NCBI RefSeq assembly: GCF_017357425.1
Contig: NZ_CP014571.1
Span: forward strand, 1,736,001 to 1,800,000
Reading direction: 5' to 3'
Origin: Arthrobacter sp. D5-1
GTDB lineage: Bacteria; Actinomycetota; Actinomycetes; Actinomycetales; Micrococcaceae
DNA length: 64,000 bases
Every line of letters starts with the position of its first letter. Positions within the stretch are counted from its first letter, which is position 1. Shown one piece after another: positions 9,165 through 17,419 of the stretch. Both the position numbers and the translations under genes were made by a program. Below the pieces are notes generated by a model, which saw only the letters and a program-made list of their open reading frames with translations, ran no database searches and was not told where the DNA came from.

Positions 9165-11663
9165 TCATGCTGCGGGCTCCCTGGCGACCATTTGCCGCAG
9201 GAGGCCGGCACTCTGCGCGGGGGAGAGGCCCGGCAGGTAGGCAGAACCAACAGCGATACCAATGGATGGCAAGGCCAAGGGGTCCTGGTAGTACATGTAC
9301 AGGGTCCGGTGCTCGGGCTGGAACCGTGACTTGAAGGCTGCCAGGGACTTGAATCCGTACATCGGCTCCAGGGCATTGCCGAGCAGCGCCAGGACGCGGT
9401 CCAGGGAGCTTCGGTCCCCTTCGGCGCCGTCAGCCCCGGCGTTGGCCAAGGGCGAGCCGGACAGCGAGATTTGCGGGACTTCTTCCTTGAAGTGGGTCAC
9501 GGCCGAGGCGATCAGGAATTCCATGACGCCCTTGAACCCGGTGGTGCGTCTTCGCATGAAATCCAAAGTCCATCCCGAGATGACGCCGTTGCGGAACACG
9601 GGCAACCAACTCGTGACTCCATGGACCAAGCCCTCATCGTCCACGGCCACGCAACAGAGGACTTCGGGATCTTTCAGCTCATTGAGGCCTCCCAGGGTGA
9701 ATCCCATTTCCGGCAGGGCTTTGTCCGCGACCCACTCCTCGGAGATCTCTGGAAGTTGGGCCCTGACTCCCGGCGGCATCCCCTGGTAGGGATACCAGTG
9801 GTCCTTGATGGACAACTTCTCTGCTCGGTTCAGGGCGGTGCGCACGTTCTGCCATTCCTTGCCCTTGAAGGTCATGGCCTGGACGTTCAAAAGGGTTTCT
9901 TCCGCCACTTCCAGCTTGCGGAATCCCCGTGGTTCGAGAGGGGCGTCGAGCTCTTCGGTGGCCGAATAAAAGCATGGGATGAGTCCCAGGCCGGCGCAGT
10001 GCTTCAGGAACCCCGTGGCTGCATCCGCGTGGTGCTCTTCAGCCCCGAAGGGGCCCGCAACCGTCAACGCCACGCCGTTGTGCACCTGATAGGCGACGCC
10101 GGCCTTCCGGTCCGGCGTGAACCAGTACTGGTTGTTGTCCCACAACGCCATCCAGGACAGGGTGCCGCCACCATCATGGAGCAACTCGCGGGTGTGGCCG
10201 AGGTCTGCGGCCGGATCGGTGGCCAGCATCCTGAACCGTCGGAAGTTGTTCAGGACCAGTACCAGGATGCAAAGCCAGATGATGTCCCCGCCAAGCCCGT
10301 ACACCACCGTGCTCAACAGGCCTTGGGGGAGGGCCACCACAAAGGGGACAGGGAAAGGAACCAGGATGTGGGTCAGCTGCCCCGCAAGGTCCCACAGCGT
10401 GGAACGTCCCGGGTTGCCTTCGACAAACCAGAACGCCACATAGAGAACAATCGCGGCGACGGCCAGGATCAGGGAGGTCCTGCCCAGGACCCGGTATCCG
10501 GCGTCGCTGGACTCCACCCGGAACTTGTGGCGGTTGGCCAACAGCAAGGCCACGATGATCACCGGTGCTAGGACCGCCGGGACTGCATAAAGCAGGAGGT
10601 AGCCGAAATCGTCATCGCCCAGGGCGACGTCCGGATCAGTGATGTACTGGATGATCGACAGGACCGTCACCGCTGCCAGGTACGCCTGGATCACGAGTGT
10701 CAGGCGGTAGGCGAGCCGGCGGCCACGGCGGAGACCCTCGGCGCAAACCAGCAGCAGGAGGACCGGAATCAGCGTCAGAATGGCTGCGCCGAAGCTCTGA
10801 ACACCCACGATGCTTTGCAGCGTGACGCAATTGGTGTCGTTGTTACAGGCTTCCTTGACTTCGTCGGCGTCGGGACTGGCCTGGAGCATCACCTCGGAAA
10901 CGACCGAGAGTGGCCCGATTTCCCACGTGCCGGTGAGTTGTGTGAGCAAAGGTCCTACTGCGAAGACACCCACCACCGTGCCCACCAGGAAGCGCGTCTC
11001 GCGGAGAGATGAAGAATGCAATGATCCTGCCCGGCGCCGGAGGACCAGCGACTGGACGGCCCAGCCGGCCAGTATGCCGATTACCGCTCCAGCCAGTGCC
11101 TGGAGTGTTTGGGCGACGCCGACGAACAGGGCGAACATCAGCGTGGCGGCCAGCAACCACGTCCGCAGTCTCCGTCGCCACAGCGCGTCAAGTGCCGCCG
11201 TCGCGCATCCCAAAGTGGCGGCAGCGCCGCCGTAGGCTCCCACAACGTATTCGCCGCCCAGGAAACTCAGCCACTGGTCGCTGGCGTCGGTCCCGAAAGC
11301 AACCAGCGCCACCAGAACCAGGGCACTGAGGGCTGAGCCCGCAATGAAGGCAACGAGGGCGAGCCACTGGCCCATGACCCGCTCGGCGATGCCCACGCCC
11401 ACCAGGATCGCGGCCGTGCAGGCAAGGTAGTCCAAGAGGGAAGAAGCAAAGAACGCCGACGTGAAAATCGACCACCATGGCCCTGGCTCCACGGCCAATC
11501 CCAGACCTACTTGGTCCAGCAACGCCTCGCTGGGCCCATTCAACAGGCTCCCTGTCGCAGCCCCCAGGATCCACAGCAGTACTGCCAGGCCCAGTGCCAG
11601 GGGCAGCCGGCGCACCGTGGCCAAGCCGCGGATACCGCCCCGCAATCCACCAGCCGCGCTCAT
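9165..11663 (-). CDS. MprF-like DUF2156 aminoacyl-lipid synthase with rhomboid-like N-terminus
   Basis: The 832-residue membrane protein has about 12 hydrophobic segments followed by a cytoplasmic domain from about residue 505 that matches the DUF2156/phosphatidylglycerol lysyltransferase fold. Visible features of that domain are LLHDGGGTLSWMALWDNNQY, NVRTALNRAEK and GVMEFLIASA. Such enzymes transfer an amino acid from aminoacyl-tRNA to a membrane lipid. Residues 60-210 resemble a rhomboid fold, but the nucleophile position reads GAYG (Tyr144) and the His position reads Ala189, so protease activity is unlikely. The acceptor lipid and amino acid cannot be read. It is co-oriented with the esterase downstream. 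Confidence 0.75.
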   Translation of the reverse strand: MSAAGGLRGGIRGLATVRRLPLALGLAVLLWILGAATGSLLNGPSEALLDQVGLGLAVEPGPWWSIFTSAFFASSLLDYLACTAAILVGVGIAERVMGQWLALVAFIAGSALSALVLVALVAFGTDASDQWLSFLGGEYVVGAYGGAAATLGCATAALDALWRRRLRTWLLAATLMFALFVGVAQTLQALAGAVIGILAGWAVQSLVLRRRAGSLHSSSLRETRFLVGTVVGVFAVGPLLTQLTGTWEIGPLSVVSEVMLQASPDADEVKEACNNDTNCVTLQSIVGVQSFGAAILTLIPVLLLLVCAEGLRRGRRLAYRLTLVIQAYLAAVTVLSIIQYITDPDVALGDDDFGYLLLYAVPAVLAPVIIVALLLANRHKFRVESSDAGYRVLGRTSLILAVAAIVLYVAFWFVEGNPGRSTLWDLAGQLTHILVPFPVPFVVALPQGLLSTVVYGLGGDIIWLCILVLVLNNFRRFRMLATDPAADLGHTRELLHDGGGTLSWMALWDNNQYWFTPDRKAGVAYQVHNGVALTVAGPFGAEEHHADAATGFLKHCAGLGLIPCFYSATEELDAPLEPRGFRKLEVAEETLLNVQAMTFKGKEWQNVRTALNRAEKLSIKDHWYPYQGMPPGVRAQLPEISEEWVADKALPEMGFTLGGLNELKDPEVLCCVAVDDEGLVHGVTSWLPVFRNGVISGWTLDFMRRRTTGFKGVMEFLIASAVTHFKEEVPQISLSGSPLANAGADGAEGDRSSLDRVLALLGNALEPMYGFKSLAAFKSRFQPEHRTLYMYYQDPLALPSIGIAVGSAYLPGLSPAQSAGLLRQMVAREPAA

Positions 11664-11788
11664 GTGATGTCCCCTTCACCGGTCCGGCACCGGTTAGCCC
11701 GGCTGGCCACCATTCTGCCTTGCGGGACGCTGTAAGGGGAGAGGTTGGACAGTCCCGACGGCGGCGGGCCGCGTTTGGTTCGGTGGGC

Positions 11789-11968
11789 CTAGTCCCGTTT
11801 CCAGGGGCCGGGGTTCACCCGGTAAAGGATGGCGGCGCCAATCACGGCACCGAGAATCGCGCCGAACAGGGCACTTCCTGCGGCACGGCCGATGAGCGCG
11901 CCGGCAGTGGCGCCAAGCAGGGCGCCGAGAAAGAGGCCCCTGCCGTTGCGGTGCGGTTTCCTGGTCAT
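11789..11968 (-). CDS. Small glycine/alanine-rich membrane protein, 59 aa
   Basis: The ATG at 11968 opens a 59-residue frame ending at TAG 11789. The N-terminus is basic (MTRKPHRNGR), followed by a long hydrophobic stretch with regular small residues (LGALLGATAGALIGRAAG, then LFGAILGAVIGAAILY) and a polar tail. The spacing of Gly/Ala resembles glycine-zipper membrane segments. It lies 23 nt downstream of the Bcr/CflA gene on the same strand. Function is unknown; coding potential is supported by composition and spacing only. Confidence 0.55.
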   Translation of the reverse strand: MTRKPHRNGRGLFLGALLGATAGALIGRAAGSALFGAILGAVIGAAILYRVNPGPWKRD

Positions 11969-11991
11969 GGTGTCAGCCTACGGGTGGTTTC

Positions 11992-13221
11992 CTAATGGAT
12001 GGAGGGCACGGTGCGGGGCCGGACCACAATCCAGAGTGCGGCGATGGCCCCCGTGATGCACACCGCCATGACGGAGCCCATGGGAACAGCGGAACTGACG
12101 CCCAGCCAACCCACTACCGGCGGGACAATTCCGGCCATCATGAACTGTGATGCCCCGAGGAGGGACGCAGCGGTGCCTGCCTGGGCGCCGTGATTGGCGA
12201 GTGACAGGACCTGGACGCAGGGGAACATGAACCCGGTGGCACAGATATAGAACCACAACGGAATGAGGATGCCCCAGAGGCCGGCGTGCAAGAGGTCAAG
12301 CACCACGATGAGGAGGGCAGCGAAGAGCATGAACAATGTTGCCCCGGCAACAATCCACTGCGGGGCCACCCGCCTGATCAAGCGTGAACTGATCTGTACA
12401 CCCGCAACAATGCCCAGCGAATTGATGCCGAACAGGAGCCCGTATTGCTGCGGCGAGAATCCGTAGACGTCCTGGAACAGGAAAGTGGACGCGGAAAGGT
12501 AAGCGAACAAACCACCGAAGTTCAGGCTTCCCACCAGCACCATGCCCACGAAGATCCGGTCCGTAAGGACCGATTTGTAGCGCTGTCCCACCGTGATGGT
12601 GGATTTGCCGCGCTGGGCTGCGGGCAGCGTCTCCCGGATGAAGAAGATGGAGGCAAGGATCACCAGCAGCCCGTAGGCGGCCAGGAAGTAGAAAATACCG
12701 GGCCATGGGAAGACCAACAGCAACTGGGATCCGATAACGGGGGCAAGGATGGGAGCCAGGCCGTTGACCAGTGACATCCTCGAAAACATGCGGACCATGG
12801 AATAGCCGTGGAAGAGGTCCCTGACCATGGCCATGGCCACTACACCGCCGCCTGCGGCGCCGATGCCCATGAGGACGCGGAACAGGGACAGCATCCCGAT
12901 GTCTGTTGCCAGCGCTGCACCGAACGAGGAACCGATGTGGAGGGCGGTGGCCAGTATCAGCGGAAGCCGGCGCCCCACTTTGTCGCTGAAGGGACCCACC
13001 ACCAGTTGGCCAAGCCCGAAGCCTACGGTGGTTCCCGTCAGGGTGAGCTGGATGGCCGCAGCCGAAACGTCGAAACTCTCCTCCAGCGCCGGGAACGCCG
13101 GGAGGTAAAGGTCGATCGTGAAGGGACCCAGCGCAGTCAGTGCACCCAGCAGGAGAATGTAGACAAGTTTTTCGCGTCGGCTCAGGGAGTCGCCCGGAGC
13201 AATGGGAGAGGTCACGATCAT
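11992..13221 (-). CDS. Bcr/CflA-type MFS multidrug transporter
   Basis: The 409-residue, 12-segment permease belongs to the drug:H+ antiporter-1 family. Family features are the first segment ending in GPFTIDLYLPAFPALEESF, motif A GPFSDKVGRRLPL between segments 2 and 3, and the motif-C-like AYGLLVILASIFFI in segment 5. It probably exports small toxic molecules across the cytoplasmic membrane. The start ATG is at 13221. It is divergent from the holin-like gene, with 175 bp between them that hold both promoters. Confidence 0.88.
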   Translation of the reverse strand: MIVTSPIAPGDSLSRREKLVYILLLGALTALGPFTIDLYLPAFPALEESFDVSAAAIQLTLTGTTVGFGLGQLVVGPFSDKVGRRLPLILATALHIGSSFGAALATDIGMLSLFRVLMGIGAAGGGVVAMAMVRDLFHGYSMVRMFSRMSLVNGLAPILAPVIGSQLLLVFPWPGIFYFLAAYGLLVILASIFFIRETLPAAQRGKSTITVGQRYKSVLTDRIFVGMVLVGSLNFGGLFAYLSASTFLFQDVYGFSPQQYGLLFGINSLGIVAGVQISSRLIRRVAPQWIVAGATLFMLFAALLIVVLDLLHAGLWGILIPLWFYICATGFMFPCVQVLSLANHGAQAGTAASLLGASQFMMAGIVPPVVGWLGVSSAVPMGSVMAVCITGAIAALWIVVRPRTVPSIH

Positions 13222-13396
13222 CTATCCTATGGCCCGGATCATATTTATTGGGCGTATGACGGGCGCGCCGCAGTGTGGCCCCGAAAGTTCAGCAGGAACC
13301 TGAATGATAGCTTTGAGAACAGGTGTCCGCGGTGAGAGATTTCAGTCCGCGTTCGCCCCAACACGATGCCCAGAGGAAAGCAGTTAGGCGGAACCC

Positions 13397-14245
13397 ATGA
13401 GTGGACGTCACACCGGCCGGACCAGTCAAGGACCTGCCATTCGTACTTTGCCGAAGACCCTCAAGCTCGTTGCACGGTTGGCCCCACGGCAAATCAACGA
13501 CGAAATTGCCTTGGCCAAGGTGGAACTCAAACGCAAGGCCACCCAGGTTGGAATAGCCGGCGCCTTCTTTGGCGTGGCCCTTGCCTTCCTTGCGCTGTTG
13601 GTGATCGCCCTCGTTGTTGCCGCCATTCTGGGGCTGGCAACCATCATGCCGGGATGGCTCGCGGCGCTGATCGTCGCAGCGTTCTTCTTGGTGATCGTGG
13701 CCATTGCATCCCTGATTGGAATCGCCAAGTTCAAGAAGGCCATGCCCCTGGTGCCCGAGGACACCATCCGGGGCATCAAGCACGATCTTGGAATTGCCAA
13801 AGAGGGCTCTGCCTTCGATGAGTCCATCCTCGATCCCAACTCGCCCGCTGCCAAGGCGGCCAAGGCCGAGAAGGAAGCTGCAGCGGAGAAGGCCAAGGCA
13901 GAGAAGGCTGCGAAGGAAGCCGCCAAGGAAGCGGACGCCGTCAAGGCACCCACGGAAGCGGAGCTTCGCTCGCGCCTGAAGAAGCGCCGCGAACACCTGA
14001 CGGGGGTCCGCGACGAGCTCGGCGAGCAGTTGGACGTCAAGAAGCAGGGGCAGGCCCTGCTGAACAGTGCCGGCGGAAAGTTCCAGGAGGGTAGGGAGTT
14101 CGCTGCGGCGAAGTTTGCCGACCTCGGAGACGCCGTCCCCGAAAGCCTCACCGAACGGCTCGCCGCCCGGTGGAAGGACCTGGCCGCTTTTGCCACTGCT
14201 GCCGTGGTCTTCGTTGTTGCCCTGCGGAAGCTGCTGAAAAAGTAG
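13397..14245 (+). CDS. Holin-X-like/DUF1469-type membrane protein with coiled-coil tail
   Basis: This protein of 282 residues has two adjacent membrane segments at about residues 50-80 and 83-112 and a charged Lys/Ala/Glu-rich coiled-coil region at about 150-190. A further helical domain and a short hydrophobic C-terminal segment before LRKLLKK follow. The paired segments and the preceding RQINDEIALAKVELKRK resemble the actinobacterial phage-holin-like family (Phage_holin_3_6). Despite the family name there is no sign of phage here. Location upstream of phospholipid genes suggests an envelope role. Start is ATG 13397. Confidence 0.65.
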   Translation: MSGRHTGRTSQGPAIRTLPKTLKLVARLAPRQINDEIALAKVELKRKATQVGIAGAFFGVALAFLALLVIALVVAAILGLATIMPGWLAALIVAAFFLVIVAIASLIGIAKFKKAMPLVPEDTIRGIKHDLGIAKEGSAFDESILDPNSPAAKAAKAEKEAAAEKAKAEKAAKEAAKEADAVKAPTEAELRSRLKKRREHLTGVRDELGEQLDVKKQGQALLNSAGGKFQEGREFAAAKFADLGDAVPESLTERLAARWKDLAAFATAAVVFVVALRKLLKK

Positions 14246-14293
14246 GCAGAAATCCGCAGCACCAAACATTGACAACGAGGAAGGGGGACACAC

Positions 14294-14917
14294 GTGAAAT
14301 TGATCGGTGCTGGTTCGAACCCTGACCGGCCGCAGGTTGACCACGACCTCATCTTCACTGTCCCCAACATCCTCACGGTCCTCCGCTTCATGGGGGTCCC
14401 GCTGTTCGTGTGGCTCGTTTTGTCGGAGCAGGAGTACGGCTTCGCGGTCCTGGTACTTGTGATCATGGGCAGCACCGACTGGGTTGATGGCTACATCGCC
14501 AGGCGGTTCGACCAGACCTCCAAGCTGGGCCGCATCCTGGATCCCATGGCCGATCGGGCCGCGCTGCTGGCCGTTGCCTTCACGTTGGCGATTGCCGGCG
14601 TCGTGCAGTGGTGGTACCTGGCCGCGCTGCTGGTTCCGGACGCCATCCTGGCCATTGCTTCATTGATCTACTTCCGCAGCCACCCGGACCTTCCAGTGAG
14701 CGTCATTGGGAAAATCCGCACGGCGCTGTTGCTGCTCGGCACTCCGTTGCTTGTCCTCTCCAAATTGCCCATCCCGTTCACTGAGGTCTACTTCGTTGCC
14801 GCCTGGACGTTTCTGGGCTTCGGGCTGCTGGGACACTGGATTGCGGCCTACAACTATTTCTGGGCCATCTTGCGTAAGGGAAAAGAACTGAAAAACGACG
14901 ACGGCGGACACGGCTGA
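14294..14917 (+). CDS. CDP-alcohol phosphatidyltransferase
   Basis: An integral membrane enzyme of phospholipid synthesis. The 207-residue protein contains the complete CDP-alcohol motif D-x2-DG-x2-AR-x8-G-x3-D-x3-D as DWVDGYIARRFDQTSKLGRI followed by LDPMAD, and six hydrophobic segments. Candidate products are phosphatidylglycerophosphate, cardiolipin or a phosphatidylinositol-type lipid; the motif alone does not decide. The start is GTG 14294 with a strong ribosome site (GGAAGGGGG). Its stop overlaps the start of the next gene (TGATG), indicating translational coupling. Confidence 0.88.
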   Translation: MKLIGAGSNPDRPQVDHDLIFTVPNILTVLRFMGVPLFVWLVLSEQEYGFAVLVLVIMGSTDWVDGYIARRFDQTSKLGRILDPMADRAALLAVAFTLAIAGVVQWWYLAALLVPDAILAIASLIYFRSHPDLPVSVIGKIRTALLLLGTPLLVLSKLPIPFTEVYFVAAWTFLGFGLLGHWIAAYNYFWAILRKGKELKNDDGGHG

Positions 14918-15822
14918 TGGTCTGGTTGGCGGTTTTCCTTGCGGTCCTTGGTGCCTTCTTCCTCGCCATAGGCGCCCAACGGCAGGGCAGCGCAGTCAAA
15001 GCCGACACCGGTGGCCTGGCGCTGAGCTCCAACGGTTTCCTGAGGCTGCTGCGGAATCCCCGCTGGATGCTCGGGCTGCTGTTCCTTACCCTCGGAATGG
15101 GGATGAACGCCATCGCCCTGGTTTCTGCACCGCTCACCGTGGTGCAGCCCATTGGTGCCATTGCGCTGGTGATCACCACGGTGGTCAATGCCAAGGACCA
15201 GGGTCTGAGCATTAACCGTGCAACTGTGGTGGCCATCAGCGCATGTGTCACGGGCTCGGCATTGTTCGTGTTGCTGGCCGTCTTCGTCACGCAGGAGAAC
15301 CATCACGTCACCAGCGAGGACGAGCTGACCATTGTTCTCCTTCTCGCTCTGGCCGTGGGAATCTTCGGAACTTTGGCCGTGCTGTTCAAACACCGCATGA
15401 GTGCCTTCGTCTACATCCTGGGTGCTGGTGTCCTGTTCGGCTTTGTTGCCGTCCTGACCCGCATCATCGGCAAGCACCTGCTGGATCCCAACGGGTTGTT
15501 CCTGCTCAACGTCCAGTGGTACACCCTCATAGCCATCGTGGCCGCCGGGGGATTGGGATCCTGGTTCGTGCAAAGTGCCTACTCCGGCGGCCCACCGGAC
15601 CTCGTCATCGCCGGTTTGACCGTTATTGACCCGATGGTGGGCATCGCCATCGGCATCGTGATCCTCGGTGAGCTTCGTCCCGATGTCCACGCCGTGATGG
15701 CTATCGCCATGGCTGTGGCCGCAACGCTTGCTATCGTGGGAGTTATTGCCCTGAGCCGGCACCATCCGGAAGTCACCAAACGCAAGAAGGACGCAAAGGC
15801 GGCTGCCGCCAAGAAGGCCTAG
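14917..15822 (+). CDS. DMT/NIPA-like multipass membrane protein
   Basis: The 301-residue protein has nine or ten hydrophobic segments and the internal two-fold pattern of drug/metabolite-type transporters. The segment VVQPIGAIALVITTVVNA and the late segment VIDPMVGIAIGIVILGE are the kind of signatures shared with NIPA magnesium transporters. The C-terminus is Lys/Ala-rich. Its ATG overlaps the stop of the phosphatidyltransferase gene, so it belongs to the same operon. Substrate is not predictable. Confidence 0.72.
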   Translation: MVWLAVFLAVLGAFFLAIGAQRQGSAVKADTGGLALSSNGFLRLLRNPRWMLGLLFLTLGMGMNAIALVSAPLTVVQPIGAIALVITTVVNAKDQGLSINRATVVAISACVTGSALFVLLAVFVTQENHHVTSEDELTIVLLLALAVGIFGTLAVLFKHRMSAFVYILGAGVLFGFVAVLTRIIGKHLLDPNGLFLLNVQWYTLIAIVAAGGLGSWFVQSAYSGGPPDLVIAGLTVIDPMVGIAIGIVILGELRPDVHAVMAIAMAVAATLAIVGVIALSRHHPEVTKRKKDAKAAAAKKA

Positions 15823-15931
15823 GGCATAGCTGTACCTTGCGCCGCCGCTGCACGCGGACCGGCAACCCGGCGACACCGCAGTATTGCCACAAGCAGTGCT
15901 GTCCGCACCGTGAACATCAGGAGTTCTCCAC

Positions 15932-17128
15932 GTGACCATTCCCGACACCAACAAGCCCCTCACTCTTCTGATTGCTGCGGACACTTACCCGCCGCATGTC
16001 AACGGTGCCGCGCAGTTTGGCTACCGCCTGGCCAAGGGAATGACGGCACGAGGACACAACGTCCACGTGTTGGCCTGCCGTCCGGACACGGGCAAGAGCT
16101 TCACGGAGTTCCGCGACGAAGCCACTGTTCACCGGCTCCGTTCCCATGGCGTTTTCACCCATGAGTACTTCCGCATTTGCTTCCCTTGGGAGATCAAGAA
16201 GGAAATCAGCCTGCTGTTCGACAAAGTCCAGCCGGATGTCGTCCACATCCAAAGCCATTACATGATTGGCGAGCACGTTCTGTACGAGGCCGTTAAGCGT
16301 GGCATCCGTGTTATTGCCACCAACCACTTCATGCCGGAAAACCTGAATCCCTTCCTGCCGTTCCCCCAGTGGTTCAAGGACATCGTTGGCCGCATCTCCT
16401 GGAAGGACATGGGCAAGGTGATGAGCCAGGCCGATGTGGTCACCACGCCTACGCCCCTCGCTGCCAAGGCCATGCACCAACACGCGTTCCTGCGTAAGGT
16501 CCTGCCGCTCTCCAACGGCATTGACTCCTCGGCTTACGAACTCCAGCCTGGTGAGACCATCGAGCCGCACGCCCACCCTACGGTGCTGTTTGCCGGACGT
16601 CTTGCCGAAGAAAAGCATGTGAACGTCCTGATCGATGCCGTGGCCAAGACGTCCCCGGCGTTGAATGTCCACCTGGAGATTGTGGGGGGCGGCGAAGTCC
16701 GTCCCGCCCTTGAGGCGCAGGTAGCAAAGCTGGGGCTGGGGGACAGGGTCAGGTTCCTGGGACTCGCCAGCGACGAAGATTTGCGCGAGGCCTACATCAA
16801 GGCCGACATTTTCTGCATGCCCGGAACAGCTGAGCTCCAGTCGCTGGTGACCCTGGAAGCCATGTCTGCTTCCACTCCGGTGCTGTTGGCCAATGCCATG
16901 GCCTTGCCGCATCTGGTCCGTGATGGTGAGAACGGCTATCTCTTCACGCCGAACAACAGCGATGAACTGGCAGCCAAAATCACCAAGCTGGTGGAGCTTC
17001 CCAAGCATGAGCTGGAAGCCATGGGCAAGTTGAGCCGCGAGATGGTGGAGCCCCACAGTATCAACGGCACGCTCCAGACGTTCGAGGACCTCTACCGTGG
17101 GGCTTCCTACGAGGACAAGGTGGTGTGA
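15932..17128 (+). CDS. GT4-family glycosyltransferase
   Basis: The protein of about 398 residues has the two-domain GT-B plan. The N-terminal part carries DTYPPHVNGAAQFGYRLAKG, and the C-terminal nucleotide-sugar site has VLFAGRLAEEKHVNVLIDAV and the E-x7-E-type motif in MPGTAELQSLVTLEAMSAST. This resembles mannosyltransferases that act on phosphatidylinositol or glycolipids in actinobacteria. The upstream neighbour makes phospholipids, which fits a glycolipid role. GTG 15932 follows an AGGAG site. Donor and acceptor are not determined. Confidence 0.8.
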   Translation: MTIPDTNKPLTLLIAADTYPPHVNGAAQFGYRLAKGMTARGHNVHVLACRPDTGKSFTEFRDEATVHRLRSHGVFTHEYFRICFPWEIKKEISLLFDKVQPDVVHIQSHYMIGEHVLYEAVKRGIRVIATNHFMPENLNPFLPFPQWFKDIVGRISWKDMGKVMSQADVVTTPTPLAAKAMHQHAFLRKVLPLSNGIDSSAYELQPGETIEPHAHPTVLFAGRLAEEKHVNVLIDAVAKTSPALNVHLEIVGGGEVRPALEAQVAKLGLGDRVRFLGLASDEDLREAYIKADIFCMPGTAELQSLVTLEAMSASTPVLLANAMALPHLVRDGENGYLFTPNNSDELAAKITKLVELPKHELEAMGKLSREMVEPHSINGTLQTFEDLYRGASYEDKVV

Positions 17129-17130
17129 CA

Positions 17131-17172
17131 AAAGCACTCCCCGGCACCTATTAGAATTGCTGGAGTGCTTTG
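17131..17172 (+). terminator. Probable terminator after the glycosyltransferase gene
   Basis: AAAGCACTCC at 17131-17140 pairs perfectly with GGAGTGCTTT at 17162-17171 around a 21-nt loop, starting 2 nt after the stop codon. The loop is long and the T-run short, so strength is uncertain. Confidence 0.4.
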
Positions 17173-17211
17173 CCCGGAACTGCCGCTTTGCGGGGGTTTT
17201 CCGGGCTTCAC

Positions 17212-17285
17212 GGGGCTATAGCTCAGCTGGTTAGAGCGCGGGACTCATAATCCTAAGGTCCTCGGTTCAAGTCCGAGTAGCCCTA
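17212..17285 (+). tRNA. tRNA with CAT anticodon (elongator Met or Ile2)
   Basis: The 74-nt cloverleaf has acceptor GGGGCTA/TAGCCCT (first pair a G-T wobble), D-arm GCTCAGCTGGTTAGAGC, anticodon loop CTCATAA, T-arm CTCGGTTCAAGTCCGAG and A73. The anticodon stem CGGGA/TCCTA has a C-A mismatch at its top pair. The three G-C pairs of initiator tRNAs are absent, so it is not the initiator. A CAT anticodon can be elongator Met or a lysidine-modified Ile tRNA; I cannot decide between them by eye. CCA is not encoded. Confidence 0.9.
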
Positions 17286-17297
17286 CATTTGACGCAG

Positions 17298-17340
17298 GAG
17301 CTGTGGCCGACAATCCATGATTGTCGGCCACAGCTCTTTT
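17298..17340 (+). terminator. Terminator after the CAT tRNA
   Basis: A perfect 17-bp stem (GAGCTGTGGCCGACAAT and its exact complement) with a 5-nt loop is followed by TTTT. Confidence 0.92.
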
Positions 17341-17360
17341 GCGTTCCCCCTTGGTTGCGG

Positions 17361-17382
17361 TAAGTTACTCATCAGTAACTTA
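17361..17382 (+). promoter_or_regulatory. Perfect palindromic operator upstream of the acyl-CoA dehydrogenase
   Basis: TAAGTTACT-CATC-AGTAACTTA is a 22-bp perfect inverted repeat 37 nt before the ATG at 17420. It lies between a possible -35 (TTGGTT at 17351) and the downstream -10 region. Its size and symmetry are typical of TetR-family operators. No regulator gene is adjacent, so the cognate protein must be encoded elsewhere. Confidence 0.65.
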
Positions 17383-17419
17383 GTCTTGGTCGCAGGTGAC
17401 CACCCTTGAAGGAGCGAAC

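Noticed and set aside
9143..9376. N-terminal extension of the esterase frame
   Set aside because: Cys/Ser/Pro-rich and antisense-like in character; it overlaps the end of the MprF-like gene in another frame.
13397..14245. Prophage remnant suggested by the holin-like protein
   Set aside because: No other phage genes are near; the family is a chromosomal actinobacterial membrane protein despite its name.
14854..17137. Minus-strand open frames opposite the DMT-like and glycosyltransferase genes
   Set aside because: Shadow frames caused by high GC; the plus strand has ribosome sites, family motifs and operon overlaps.
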